Assembly: GCA_934167965.1 (NCBI GenBank)
Contig: CAKPMJ010000005.1
Coordinates: 124,001-188,000, forward strand
Source: an uncultured Clostridia bacterium
Lineage (GTDB): Bacteria; Bacillota; Clostridia; TANB77; CAG-508
DNA length: 64,000 nucleotides
Direction of reading: 5' to 3'
Part shown: piece by piece, positions 54,050-62,908 of the stretch
Layout: every line of letters begins with the position of its first letter
Numbering within the stretch: the first letter of the stretch is position 1
The notes under the pieces: generated by a model
What the model saw: the letters and a program-made list of their open reading frames with translations, nothing else
What the model was told of the DNA's origin: nothing
Databases searched by the model: none
Position numbers and translations under genes: made by a program

Positions 54050-54691
54050 ATGGGAATTTTGTTAGATATATTATTAATAGCTATATTATTAATTAGTATA
54101 GTATTAGGGTATAAAAAGGGATTAATAAATGTTGCTTTTAACTTATGTGCATTTATAATAGCTTTAATCATAACTTTAGTGTTATATAAACCAATTACAA
54201 ATTTTGTTATAGACAATACAGAATTTGATGAGAAAATAGAAAGCGTAATAATAGAAAAGGGATTATCAAATGATGAAAAAAATACAACTGAAGATGGAAC
54301 ATTAAATAAATATATAGAAGAATATGTCATGAAATCAGTTGATAATACTAAAAATGAAATAGTAAAATCTACAGCAACAATTATTGCAGAAAAAACAATA
54401 GGAATTGTAGTTATGATAGCATTATTTATTGTAATTAGAATACTATTAATATTTGCAAAAGCAATAATAAATGGAATTGCAAATCTTCCTATTATAAAAC
54501 AATTTAATGAGCTGGGTGGACTTTTATATGGTATTTTGAGAGGATTAGTAATAGTATATGGAATACTAACGATAATGTTTATAGTTATATCTATGAATAA
54601 TAATGGTATAATTGCTAATTCGATTGACACATCAATAATTTCTAAAATATTATATGAAAATAATATTATTTTAAATATTATATTTAAATAA
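54050..54691 (+). CDS. CvpA family membrane protein
   Basis: 213 residues with four hydrophobic segments: about 3-20, 26-46, 115-137 and 158-182. The N-terminal LLDILLIAILLISIVLGYKK and GLINVAFNLCAF are typical of CvpA. Family members are linked to colicin V production and envelope integrity, but the mechanism is unclear. Between helices 2 and 3 lies a charged external stretch. Co-transcribed with the DUF5711 gene; AGGAGG precedes the ATG. Confidence 0.8.
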   Translation: MGILLDILLIAILLISIVLGYKKGLINVAFNLCAFIIALIITLVLYKPITNFVIDNTEFDEKIESVIIEKGLSNDEKNTTEDGTLNKYIEEYVMKSVDNTKNEIVKSTATIIAEKTIGIVVMIALFIVIRILLIFAKAIINGIANLPIIKQFNELGGLLYGILRGLVIVYGILTIMFIVISMNNNGIIANSIDTSIISKILYENNIILNIIFK

Positions 54692-54729
54692 AATTTACTA
54701 AAAATTTACAATAAATAAATAGTAATTAG

Positions 54730-54758
54730 TTGATATTTTTAACATAATCTGTTATACT
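54730..54758 (+). promoter_or_regulatory. Promoter of the LCP gene
   Basis: TTGATA (54730-54735), 17-nt spacer, TATACT (54753-54758). Confidence 0.65.
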
Positions 54759-54791
54759 TAAATACAAGTTTTGAAATTTAGGAGTGGAAAA

Positions 54792-56114
54792 ATGGAAAAA
54801 AAGCAAAAGAAATTAGATATGGATCAAGATAAAAATAACAAAAAAAAGAAGAAAAAAAAGCATAGAGTATTAAAAGCATTTCTAATTATTTTATTAATGA
54901 TAGCTTTATTTATTGGGGGATTCCTAGGATACAGTACATTTAAAAATGGTTGGGGACTAAAAGGAGTTCTACAAACAGTAACAGGTCAAAGTGAAGAAAA
55001 ATTAAAAAATTTAGAGGAATTTAAAGTTTTAATTTTAGGTATAAGTGAAGATATATCAGCACCATTAACAGACACAATAATGGTTGCATCATATAACCCA
55101 AGAACACAAAAAGCGGTATTGCTATCTATTCCAAGAGATACATTTGTCGGAAAAAGTCAGGTTTCTGCAAACTCTTATGACAAAATAAATGCAGTATACC
55201 AAAAACAAGGAGCAGAAGGAGTTTTAGAAGATATAAATGAATTAACAGGACTAAAAATAAAGTATTATGTAACAATAAGTAATAATGCTTTAGTAGAGCT
55301 AGTTGATGAAATTGGTGGAGTAGAATTTGATGTGCCAATCAAAATGGATTATGATAGTAAAAAACAAAACTTGCATATACATTTAAATAAAGGAAAACAA
55401 AAACTTAATGGAGAACAAGCAGAAGGTTTAGTTAGATTTAGACATAATAACAATAGAACATCTTATCCATCAAGTTATGGAGACAATGATTATGGAAGAA
55501 TGAGAACACAAAGAGATTTTATTAAAGCAGTTGCAAAGCAAACATTAAAATTAAAAAATATTACTAAAATAAATGAATTAATGGATATTACAAAGAAAAA
55601 TGTAAAAACGAATATAAAAGATTGGTCTATTGTAAAAGACTATATACCATATGCAGTAGAATTTGATACCGAAAACATAAAAACTGCTACAATACCAGGA
55701 ACTTCAAGAAGAATTCCAGCAAAAACAGGATTATGGTTCTTTGTTCATAATGAACAAGAAACTAAAAAATTGGTTGAAGAGTTATATACAGAACAAAATG
55801 CTTCAGTAGAAGAAAAAACAGAAGACAATGAGAATATGAAAACATCTGATGTAAAAATAGAAGTTTTAAATGGAAGCGGAACGAGTTCTAATTTAACAAA
55901 GGCAACTCAAGAACTAAAAAAAGCAGGATATTCAATTTCTAAAACAGGACCAACAACAAGAACATCTAAAACAACTATCGCAAATAAAAACAATGTATCT
56001 TCTGATATAGTAGATAGTATAAAGAAAACATTAGGAAAAGGCATTATATCAAGTACATCACAATCTTCAGGAACAATAGATATAACAATCATATTAGGAA
56101 CAGATTATAAATAA
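54792..56114 (+). CDS. LytR-CpsA-Psr family protein with LytR C-terminal domain
   Basis: 440 residues. A Lys-rich cytoplasmic start (about 1-30), one membrane helix (about 31-52), then the LCP catalytic domain: LILGISEDISAPLTDTIMVA, LLSIPRDTFVG, and VRFRHNNN...DYGRMRTQRDFI, which carry the Arg and Asp residues that bind pyrophosphate lipids. A LytR_C domain follows (about 350-440, IEVLNGSGTSSNLTKATQEL). LCP enzymes transfer teichoic acid or capsule polymers to peptidoglycan. The start at 54792 is chosen over a TTG at 54771 because TAGGAG lies between them. Own promoter and terminator. Confidence 0.93.
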   Translation: MEKKQKKLDMDQDKNNKKKKKKKHRVLKAFLIILLMIALFIGGFLGYSTFKNGWGLKGVLQTVTGQSEEKLKNLEEFKVLILGISEDISAPLTDTIMVASYNPRTQKAVLLSIPRDTFVGKSQVSANSYDKINAVYQKQGAEGVLEDINELTGLKIKYYVTISNNALVELVDEIGGVEFDVPIKMDYDSKKQNLHIHLNKGKQKLNGEQAEGLVRFRHNNNRTSYPSSYGDNDYGRMRTQRDFIKAVAKQTLKLKNITKINELMDITKKNVKTNIKDWSIVKDYIPYAVEFDTENIKTATIPGTSRRIPAKTGLWFFVHNEQETKKLVEELYTEQNASVEEKTEDNENMKTSDVKIEVLNGSGTSSNLTKATQELKKAGYSISKTGPTTRTSKTTIANKNNVSSDIVDSIKKTLGKGIISSTSQSSGTIDITIILGTDYK

Positions 56115-56120
56115 TAAAAA

Positions 56121-56147
56121 AGGGCATTTGTTATTAATAAATGCCCT
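56121..56147. terminator. Bidirectional terminator between LCP and dacA
   Basis: A 12-bp stem (AGGGCATTTGTT with AATAAATGCCCT, 56121-56132 and 56136-56147); A-rich before and T-rich after. Confidence 0.8.
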
Positions 56148-56154
56148 ATAAAAT

Positions 56155-57366
56155 TTATTTCTTTTTATTTTTTATCAAAATTAATATTATTGAAAGTATT
56201 AAGATTAAAATCAAAGCTAAAATTATTCCAATTATAAAAGTAAAATCACTTTTATATACATCGTGTGATGCAAGAAGTTTTGTACTATAAGTAGAATCTC
56301 CAACTGTATAAGTAATTGTACCTAAGTTAGAATTGGCTGATATTGGAGCTTCTATACTACTTTCTAAATCAATAGAATATGTTACATTTTCATCATTTAT
56401 ATTGACAAGAGATTTAACATCATCGCCAAGCACTAAATCAAGATTTTTTGTTTCTTTATTGCCTTTATTTACATCTATATTATAAACTACATCTCCCTTA
56501 GAAGCGATTTTTTTCATTTTATAATTAGAATATCCATAATTATATAATGTAATTGAATCTATGTATCTAGCACTTTTTCTATTTGGTAAATTTGGTGCTC
56601 CTAATACAACTGCAATTAATTCTAGTCCGTCTTTGTTACATGCTGAAATTAAGCAGTTCTTGGCTTGTGATGTATATCCTGTCTTTATTCCTATACAATA
56701 ACTAAGATAATATGGAGAAGAAGGATTTATTAAATCATTAGTATTTTTGTAAAATCTTTTATCTGATTTATTTGTTTTAGGTATTGTACAAGACTTCATT
56801 GATACTATTTCTCTAAATGTTTGATTTTGCATACAATATCTTGCTATTATTGCTAAATCTTTTGCTGTAGTGTAGTGATTTTCATTATGTATTCCGTTTG
56901 TATTTACAAAATGTGTATTTTCGCATCCTAATTCTGAAGCCTTTTGATTCATTAATTTAACAAATTCATCTATTGAACCAGATATATATTCTGCTAAAAC
57001 ATTACCTGCTTCATTAGCGGAATGTACAAGGAACACTTCAAGTAATTCTTTTATAGTAATTTCTTCTCCTTCTGATAAATAAGCAGAAGAGTAGCCACTT
57101 GGTATAACAGATATTGCATCTCTTTTTACAGTTGTTTTATCATCCAATTTTCCTTTTTCTATGGCTATAATGGAAGTAAGTATTTTAGTTGTACTTGCCG
57201 GATACATTTTTTCAGTTGAATTTTTCTCATAAAGTGTTTTCCCTGTTGTACTATCAATTAATATAGCACTTTCAGAATGTATATTTTCACTTGCAAAAGA
57301 AATATTTGCTCCTGCAAGTATTATAATTAAAGTTAAAATATAAATTATTAATCTTTTGAATTTCAT
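56155..57366 (-). CDS. dacA: D-alanyl-D-alanine carboxypeptidase (peptidase S11)
   Basis: 403 residues. A signal peptide (about 1-26) precedes the S11 domain: YPASTTKILTSI (SxxK, STTK), VHSANEAGN (SxN, SAN) and GIKTGYTSQA (KTG). A C-terminal beta domain (about 285-360) and a C-terminal membrane helix (about 375-398) with KNKKK tail follow. It trims the terminal D-Ala of murein stem peptides. AAAGGGG precedes the start; a promoter is at 57398-57426. Confidence 0.93.
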   Translation of the reverse strand: MKFKRLIIYILTLIIILAGANISFASENIHSESAILIDSTTGKTLYEKNSTEKMYPASTTKILTSIIAIEKGKLDDKTTVKRDAISVIPSGYSSAYLSEGEEITIKELLEVFLVHSANEAGNVLAEYISGSIDEFVKLMNQKASELGCENTHFVNTNGIHNENHYTTAKDLAIIARYCMQNQTFREIVSMKSCTIPKTNKSDKRFYKNTNDLINPSSPYYLSYCIGIKTGYTSQAKNCLISACNKDGLELIAVVLGAPNLPNRKSARYIDSITLYNYGYSNYKMKKIASKGDVVYNIDVNKGNKETKNLDLVLGDDVKSLVNINDENVTYSIDLESSIEAPISANSNLGTITYTVGDSTYSTKLLASHDVYKSDFTFIIGIILALILILILSIILILIKNKKK

Positions 57367-57397
57367 TATTAGTTCGCCCCTTTTTCATATATGAGAT

Positions 57398-57426
57398 ATC
57401 ATATATTATTTATTATAATTTTTCAA
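57398..57426 (-). promoter_or_regulatory. Promoter of dacA
   Basis: On the minus strand TTGAAA (57426-57421), 17-nt spacer, TATGAT (57403-57398). Confidence 0.6.
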
Positions 57427-57469
57427 TTGTTTTTCGACATTTTTTTCAAAAATTTAAGGAGGTATAAAT

Positions 57470-58111
57470 ATGTTAGAATTTATAAAACAAAAAAAGAATT
57501 TGATAATTACTATAACTGTAGTAATTATATGTATTGTATATTGGATATATAATAAAAATACAAGTTATAATGAAAGTAACTTAGAAAGCAATATTTTAGA
57601 AGTTGCAAGTAACACTGATGACAAAGATAATAAAGACGTAGATGAAAATATAATTATGGTTCATATAATAGGAGGAGTTGCAAAACCAGGTGTTGTAAAG
57701 ATAAAAGAAGGAGGGAGAATTGAAGATGCAATAGAAGCAGCAGGAGGATTGACAGAAGATTCTGATATATCAAATGTAAATTTAGCTTATGTTTTAGATG
57801 ATGGGGTAAAGGTAAAAATCCCGACTATTGATGATGAAAGTAAAGAAACAGAAGAAACTTATATTAGTGAAGATAGTGGTAAAAATGTTATACTACAAGA
57901 GGATGAAAAAGCAGGTTCTATAGTTAATATTAATAAAGCAACTCAAACTGAACTTGAAACATTACCGGGAATAGGTCCATCTTTAGCAGGTAGAATTATA
58001 AGTTATAGAGAACAAAATGGAAAATTTAAAAAGATTGAAGACATTAAAAATGTAGCGGGAATAGGAGATAGTAAATTTGAAAATATTAAAGATTTTATAA
58101 AGGTAAAATAA
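57470..58111 (+). CDS. comEA: ComEA family DNA-binding protein (SLBB and helix-hairpin-helix)
   Basis: 213 residues. N-terminal membrane helix (about 11-27), then an SLBB domain (about 63-125, VHIIGGVAKPGVVKIKEGGR) and a C-terminal helix-hairpin-helix pair: IVNINKATQTELETLPGIGP and ISYREQNGKFKKIEDIKNVAGIG. This is the layout of the ComEA receptor, which binds DNA outside the membrane during transformation. comEB or comEC does not follow here. Strong AAGGAGG precedes the ATG. A terminator overlaps the following tmk stop. Confidence 0.9.
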   Translation: MLEFIKQKKNLIITITVVIICIVYWIYNKNTSYNESNLESNILEVASNTDDKDNKDVDENIIMVHIIGGVAKPGVVKIKEGGRIEDAIEAAGGLTEDSDISNVNLAYVLDDGVKVKIPTIDDESKETEETYISEDSGKNVILQEDEKAGSIVNINKATQTELETLPGIGPSLAGRIISYREQNGKFKKIEDIKNVAGIGDSKFENIKDFIKVK

Positions 58112-58112
58112 A

Positions 58113-58136
58113 AGGCTACGTTTGTAGCCTAAATAT
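58113..58136. terminator. Short terminator between comEA and tmk
   Basis: AGGCTAC (58113-58119) pairs with GTAGCCT (58124-58130) around GTTT; A/T-rich flanks. It overlaps the tmk stop codon. Confidence 0.55.
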
Positions 58137-58803
58137 GTTTTTTAATTTCATTGTATATTTCTTCATGTATATCATCAACTGTCCTAATTTCATCATTTTG
58201 AACGCATTTAACTTCATACCAATCATAAGTATCAACTAAAGAACAAGCAGCATTATAACTATTAAGTAAATGATTTTTATCTCTCTCATGAATATCCTTT
58301 TGTGCTTGATGAGTAAATTTGTTTTCTCTATCCTTTATAAGCTTAACGGCATAATCAGTTGGCATATTTAAGAAAAATACTTTTGTTGGTATAGGTAATT
58401 TGTATAAATTAAATTCGAAATCCCAAAGCCAATCCAAGAATTTCTTTCTTTCTTCTGGATCAAGGATTTTTCCTGCCTGGTGCACCATATTAGCAGTTGT
58501 ATATCTATCAGCTAAAATAATTCCACCATTATTATAATAATCAAAAAGACCTTCTGTTTTAAAAGTTGCATATCTATCAGCTGCATAAAAAGTAGATGCT
58601 ATATAAGCACTAACATCATTGGCATTTTCTCCAAATTTACCAGATAGATACATTTTTACTAATGAAGAAGATTCACTTTCATAATTAGGAAAGCTTATAG
58701 TTTTATAATCAATATTTTCTTTTGTTAATCTTTCACACAATTTATTGAATTGTGTTTGTTTTCCACTACCATCTGTTCCATCTATTGCAAATAATTTTCC
58801 CAT
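58129..58803 (-). CDS. tmk: Thymidylate kinase-like protein
   Basis: 224 residues. P-loop FAIDGTDGSGKQTQ at 5-18, a DR-type motif in ILADRYTTANMVHQAG, and a lid region KDRENKFTHQAQKDIHERD. It would phosphorylate dTMP to dTDP. The P-loop with GKQTQ and the YYAADRYATFK stretch fit the diverged clostridial dTMP kinase branch. The start at 58803 is preferred over 58836 because GAGGT lies 7 nt before it. Divergent from the HD hydrolase with a perfect promoter. Confidence 0.87.
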   Translation of the reverse strand: MGKLFAIDGTDGSGKQTQFNKLCERLTKENIDYKTISFPNYESESSSLVKMYLSGKFGENANDVSAYIASTFYAADRYATFKTEGLFDYYNNGGIILADRYTTANMVHQAGKILDPEERKKFLDWLWDFEFNLYKLPIPTKVFFLNMPTDYAVKLIKDRENKFTHQAQKDIHERDKNHLLNSYNAACSLVDTYDWYEVKCVQNDEIRTVDDIHEEIYNEIKKHI

Positions 58804-58840
58804 ATTTATTACCTCACTTAATATAATTTTTAACAATTAT

Positions 58841-58869
58841 ATTATAAGAATTTATAATTTTTTTGTCAA
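58841..58869 (-). promoter_or_regulatory. Promoter of tmk
   Basis: On the minus strand TTGACA (58869-58864), 17-nt spacer, TATAAT (58846-58841). Confidence 0.8.
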
Positions 58870-58887
58870 TATTATAAATAAATTCAC

Positions 58888-58916
58888 TTGATAATATTAG
58901 TCTTATTTGATACAAT
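58888..58916 (+). promoter_or_regulatory. Promoter of the HD hydrolase and topB
   Basis: TTGATA (58888-58893), 17-nt spacer, TACAAT (58911-58916). Confidence 0.65.
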
Positions 58917-58938
58917 ACGAGGTATAGGAAGTGAAAAA

Positions 58939-59706
58939 ATGAATTTAGATAAAACTAAAAGCGAATTTATAAAATATACAAATAATTATGATGCTGAGAA
59001 TCCGCACATTTTTAGAAAAATAGGACACTCAATAAGAGTAATGGAAATAAGTAGAGAAATTGCAAAAAGTTTAAATTTAACAGAGGAACAAGTTGATTTA
59101 GCAACTTTGATTGGTTTATTACATGATATAGCAAGATTTGAACAGATGAAAAGATACGGAACGTTTAAAGACAAATTAAGTGTAGATCATGGTGATTTAG
59201 GTGTAGAAATTTTAAAAGAAAATAATTTTATTAGAAAGTTTATAGAAGAAGATAAATATGATAATATTATATTTGTCGCTATAAAAAATCATAATAAATA
59301 TGCAATTCAGGAAGGTTTAAGCGAAGAAGAATTATTATTTAGTAAAATAATAAGAGATGCAGATAAATTAGATATAATTTATGAGGGACTAGAGCTATTT
59401 TGGCAACTGCCAGAAGAAAAAGAAAGAGTAAATAAATCAAAATTGACTCAAGCTACATATGAAATGTTTATAAATGAAAAACAAATAGAAAGAGGACCTA
59501 ATGAAACAATTGCAGATAGTCTTATGGGTTTTGTATCTTTTATATTTGATATATATTTTAAATATGATTTTATTGTATTAAAGAAAGAGGATTATATAAA
59601 CAAAATTTTAGACAAGTTTAATTTTGAAGACAAAGAAGTAAAAGAAAAGTTTATAAATATTAGAAATATAGCTAATAGATATATAGAAAAAAGAAATGAA
59701 GGATGA
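58939..59706 (+). CDS. HD domain phosphohydrolase
   Basis: 255 residues, cytoplasmic. The HD domain has H in KIGHSIRVM, the motif LIGLLHDIARFEQ (about 73-85), a further D in DHGDLGVEIL and IIRDADKLD. HD proteins of this size hydrolyse nucleotides or phosphate monoesters; the substrate cannot be read from the sequence. The start at 58939 follows AGGAAGTG; the longer frame from 58888 covers the promoter and is rejected. topB begins 5 nt after its stop. Confidence 0.8.
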   Translation: MNLDKTKSEFIKYTNNYDAENPHIFRKIGHSIRVMEISREIAKSLNLTEEQVDLATLIGLLHDIARFEQMKRYGTFKDKLSVDHGDLGVEILKENNFIRKFIEEDKYDNIIFVAIKNHNKYAIQEGLSEEELLFSKIIRDADKLDIIYEGLELFWQLPEEKERVNKSKLTQATYEMFINEKQIERGPNETIADSLMGFVSFIFDIYFKYDFIVLKKEDYINKILDKFNFEDKEVKEKFINIRNIANRYIEKRNEG

Positions 59707-59711
59707 TTTGA

Positions 59712-61625
59712 TTGAAACTTATAATAACAGAAAAGCCATCAGTAGCAATGGAGTTTGCCAAAGCATTAAAATTAAATACAACTAGAAAAAATGGATACAT
59801 AGAGTCGAATGAATGGATAATAACTTGGTGCGTAGGTCATTTAGTAACAATGAGTTATCCTGAAAAATATGATGAAAACCTTAAGTTTTGGAGACTAGAT
59901 ACACTACCATTTATTCCAGAAGACTGGAAATATGAAATAATACCTGCTGTTCAAAATCAATTTAATATTATAAAAGAATTACTAAATAGAGATGATATAG
60001 AAGAAATATATAATGCAGGAGACTCTGGGCGAGAAGGGGAATATATCCAAAGGTTAGTTTTTATGATGGCAAAACCAGATGCTAATATACCAATAAAAAG
60101 AGTATGGATAGATTCACAAACAGAAGAAGAAATAAAAAGAGGTATAAATGAAGCAAAAGACCAATCAGAATATGATAGCTTATCAGATAGCGCATATTTA
60201 AGAGCAAAAGAAGATTATTTAATAGGTATTAATTTTTCTAGGTTGCTTACAATTATTTATGGTAGAAGAATGGCAAGTAAGATAAATGAAGAAAAGGCTA
60301 CAATATCTGTAGGTAGAGTTATGACTTGTGTATTGGGAATGATTGTGTCAAGAGAAAGAGAAATAAGGAATTTCGTAAAGACTAAATATTATAAGGTTAT
60401 AGGAAGTTTTGAAAATGCAAGTGGAATTTTTGACGCAGAGTGGAAGGTAAATGAAAAGTCAAAATTATTTGAATCACCACTATTATATAATGAAAGTGGA
60501 TTCAAAAAAGAGGAAGTAGCAAAAAAGTTTATTGCATCATTGGCAGGTAAAGAGGCAGTTATAACAGAAATAAAAAAGAGTAAGCAAAAAGAAAACCCAC
60601 CATTATTATTTAATTTGGCCGAAATACAAAACGAGTGTACTAAAAAATTTAAAATAAAGCCAGATGAAACATTAGAGATTATTCAAAACTTATATGAAAA
60701 GAAACTTGTTACATATCCTAGAACTGATGCAAGAGTGCTATCTACAGCTGTTGCCAAAGAAATAAATAAAAATTTAAATGGGTTAGCAAAAGGATATAAA
60801 GATGAAGAAATACAAGGTTTTATAAAAAAAATGGTTGACGAAAAATATTCTACTAATTTAGTAAAAACAAAATATGTAAATGACAGTAAGATTACAGATC
60901 ACTATGCCATAATTCCTACTGGCCAAGGATTTGAAAATTATGATAAATTACCAGATTTACAAAAACAGGTATATAAAACTATTGTAAAAAGATTTTTAGC
61001 AATTTTTTATCCAGCGGCAGAGTTCAGTAAAATTAATGTAACAGTAAATATAGAAGATGAAACTTTTTACGCAACAGGAAAGTTATGCTTAAAAAGAGGA
61101 TATTTAGAAATATTAAAAAAATCCACAGATGGTGAAGGAACTGTGGAAAAAGAAAATAATTTAGATGTTTTGAAGAGTTTAAAAAAAGGAGACAAATTGC
61201 AAGTAAATAATTTTGAACTAAAAGATAGTGAAACATCTCCGCCATCAAGGTATAATTCGGGTTCACTTATTTTGGCAATGGAAAATGCAGGAAAATTAAT
61301 TGAGGAAGAGGAACTTCGTGAACAGATTAAGGGAGCAGGAATAGGTACAAGTGCTACCCGTGCAGAAATTATAAAAAAATTAGAAAAGATAGGTTATATT
61401 GCTATTAATGGAAAAACACAAATTGTTACACCTACTAATAAAGGAGAAGCTATTTTCGACGTAGTTTACACATCTATGCCTGATATGTTAAATCCAAAAC
61501 TTACAGCAAGTTGGGAAAAAGGTTTAGATATGGTTGCTAAAAAAGAAATAGAACCAGGAATTTTTATGGATAAGTTAAAAAATTATATTATACTTAAATT
61601 TGACAAATTAGTTATCAAAAGGTAA
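59712..61625 (+). CDS. topB: DNA topoisomerase III (type IA)
   Basis: 637 residues with a TTG start behind AAGGATGA. The Toprim domain carries ITEKPSVAMEFA (catalytic Glu at 6) and NAGDSGREGEYIQ. The active-site Tyr lies in KKLVTYPRTDAR (about 335), followed by KITDHYAIIPTG and GIGTSATRAEIIKKL. No C-terminal zinc fingers, as usual for TopB. It decatenates and relaxes negatively supercoiled DNA. TopB also occurs on conjugative elements; here the A/T codon use matches the neighbours and nothing mobile is adjacent, so it is taken as chromosomal. Confidence 0.93.
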   Translation: MKLIITEKPSVAMEFAKALKLNTTRKNGYIESNEWIITWCVGHLVTMSYPEKYDENLKFWRLDTLPFIPEDWKYEIIPAVQNQFNIIKELLNRDDIEEIYNAGDSGREGEYIQRLVFMMAKPDANIPIKRVWIDSQTEEEIKRGINEAKDQSEYDSLSDSAYLRAKEDYLIGINFSRLLTIIYGRRMASKINEEKATISVGRVMTCVLGMIVSREREIRNFVKTKYYKVIGSFENASGIFDAEWKVNEKSKLFESPLLYNESGFKKEEVAKKFIASLAGKEAVITEIKKSKQKENPPLLFNLAEIQNECTKKFKIKPDETLEIIQNLYEKKLVTYPRTDARVLSTAVAKEINKNLNGLAKGYKDEEIQGFIKKMVDEKYSTNLVKTKYVNDSKITDHYAIIPTGQGFENYDKLPDLQKQVYKTIVKRFLAIFYPAAEFSKINVTVNIEDETFYATGKLCLKRGYLEILKKSTDGEGTVEKENNLDVLKSLKKGDKLQVNNFELKDSETSPPSRYNSGSLILAMENAGKLIEEEELREQIKGAGIGTSATRAEIIKKLEKIGYIAINGKTQIVTPTNKGEAIFDVVYTSMPDMLNPKLTASWEKGLDMVAKKEIEPGIFMDKLKNYIILKFDKLVIKR

Positions 61626-61630
61626 AAAAA

Positions 61631-61660
61631 ACTAGAATACTAATGAAACAGTATTCTAGT
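61631..61660. terminator. Bidirectional terminator between topB and lemA
   Basis: An 11-bp perfect stem (61631-61641 with 61650-61660), with a run of A before and T-rich sequence after. Confidence 0.8.
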
Positions 61661-61667
61661 TCTTCTA

Positions 61668-62237
61668 TTAATTATTACCAAAATCAACTTTAACATTTTC
61701 TCTGACTTCATCATTTTCAACTTTAAATAATTCTGCTGGTTGGAATTTTGCACCAAACATTCCAGCTACAATGTTTGAAGGGAAAACTTGTAACTTAGTA
61801 TTGTACATCGTAACACTGTCATTATAAAATTGTCTAGAAAAAGAAATTTTATTTTCAGTATTACGTAATTCTTCTGATAATTGTAAAAAGTTTTCATTTG
61901 CTTTTAATTCTGGATAATTTTCTGAAACAGCCATTATTGTTTTTAAAGCAGAAGATAATTCGCCATCTAAGTTAGCTTTATCAGATACTGAAGAAGCGTT
62001 TGCCCATGATGTACGTAATTTTGCAATTTGTTCAAATGTTTCTTTTTCATGTGTCATATATCCTTTTACTGTTTCTACAAAATTTGGGATTAAGTCAAAT
62101 CTTCTTTGTAATTGCACATCTATTTGACTCCAAGCGTTATCAACTTTTAATTTTTGTTGAATTAATCCATTATAAACAGATATAATAAAGAAAATTATTA
62201 TAACTACTATTATCAAAATAATCCATCCAATTCCCAT
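61668..62237 (-). CDS. lemA: LemA family protein
   Basis: 189 residues. N-terminal membrane helix (about 4-25), then the conserved YNGLIQQKLKVDNAWSQIDV and LQRRFDLIPNFVETVKGYMT, the hallmark of LemA, followed by a helical bundle to about 150 and FPSNIVAGMFGAKFQPAELF. The function is not well established; it is often membrane-associated and sometimes paired with TPM-domain proteins, which are absent here. Strong AAGGAGG precedes the start. Confidence 0.92.
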   Translation of the reverse strand: MGIGWIILIIVVIIIFFIISVYNGLIQQKLKVDNAWSQIDVQLQRRFDLIPNFVETVKGYMTHEKETFEQIAKLRTSWANASSVSDKANLDGELSSALKTIMAVSENYPELKANENFLQLSEELRNTENKISFSRQFYNDSVTMYNTKLQVFPSNIVAGMFGAKFQPAELFKVENDEVRENVKVDFGNN

Positions 62238-62269
62238 AATTGTTCCTCCTTATTTATTAATATGATTTA

Positions 62270-62298
62270 ATAGTACCATATTACTAATTTTTTTTCAA
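62270..62298 (-). promoter_or_regulatory. Promoter of lemA
   Basis: On the minus strand TTGAAA (62298-62293), 17-nt spacer, TACTAT (62275-62270). Confidence 0.6.
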
Positions 62299-62323
62299 GT
62301 ATATAATATGAATTGAATTTTAC

Positions 62324-62351
62324 TTGACAAAAAATGAAATTTGAATATAAT
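62324..62351 (+). promoter_or_regulatory. Promoter and long leader of the 91-aa gene
   Basis: TTGACA (62324-62329), 16-nt spacer, TATAAT (62346-62351). About 200 nt of A/T-rich untranslated leader follow before the ATG. It holds CTATCTA/TAGATAG (about 62414 and 62451) as a possible long-range stem and no known riboswitch that I recognise. Confidence 0.65.
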
Positions 62352-62560
62352 AATAGGTGTACTAATGATTAGGTCAATATTTTTCTTTCAGTAAAATTAA
62401 ATATCAAAAATTCTATCTATAAATTACTTAGTCTGAATAAAATATTAAATAGATAGACAAAATAATTACAAATTCAAAAAAGGTTAAATAATATCCAAAG
62501 ACGAAAAATGTTGGAGTTATGTCTAACTTTTTAATTTTTTAAAGAAGGAGAGAAAAAGTA

Positions 62561-62836
62561 ATGTGTGATAAAGAGGAACTTTTTGATAAGGACTTTATGA
62601 TATGTATAAATGATTTTGTTGAAAGTAAATCAAGATTATTAAATCAGATACCTGACTTTAAAGTAATAGAAAAAACTTTAGCATCATATATGGATGAGTT
62701 TGAAAGAGATCTATCAAAAGAGGGTAAGGACAAATTCGATAAAATTATAAAACTTATGTATCAAACAGAAGAATATTATACAGCATTATCTTATACTTTA
62801 GGAATTAAATATGGTAAAAATATAGAAAAAATATAA
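62561..62836 (+). CDS. Small hypothetical helical protein (91 aa)
   Basis: A soluble, charged, probably all-helical protein beginning MCDKEELFDKDFMICIND and ending LGIKYGKNIEKI. No signal, no membrane helix and no motif I recognise. AGAAGGAGAG precedes the ATG, and a terminator directly follows the stop, so it is a single-gene unit with its own promoter and a 200-nt leader. Similar small proteins appear in clostridial genomes by recollection, but I cannot name a family. Confidence 0.65.
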   Translation: MCDKEELFDKDFMICINDFVESKSRLLNQIPDFKVIEKTLASYMDEFERDLSKEGKDKFDKIIKLMYQTEEYYTALSYTLGIKYGKNIEKI

Positions 62837-62840
62837 TTAT

Positions 62841-62868
62841 AAAAAGCTCAAACTATTGAGCTTTTTAT
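62841..62868 (+). terminator. Terminator of the 91-aa gene
   Basis: An 11-bp perfect stem (62841-62851 with 62856-62866) ending in a T-run. Confidence 0.85.
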
Positions 62869-62908
62869 TAAATTATGATAAAATATTAAACATGAAAATG
62901 GAGGAAGA

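Noticed and set aside
59712..61625. topB as a mark of an integrated conjugative element
   Set aside because: Composition matches the neighbours, and no relaxase, integrase or transfer genes are near it.
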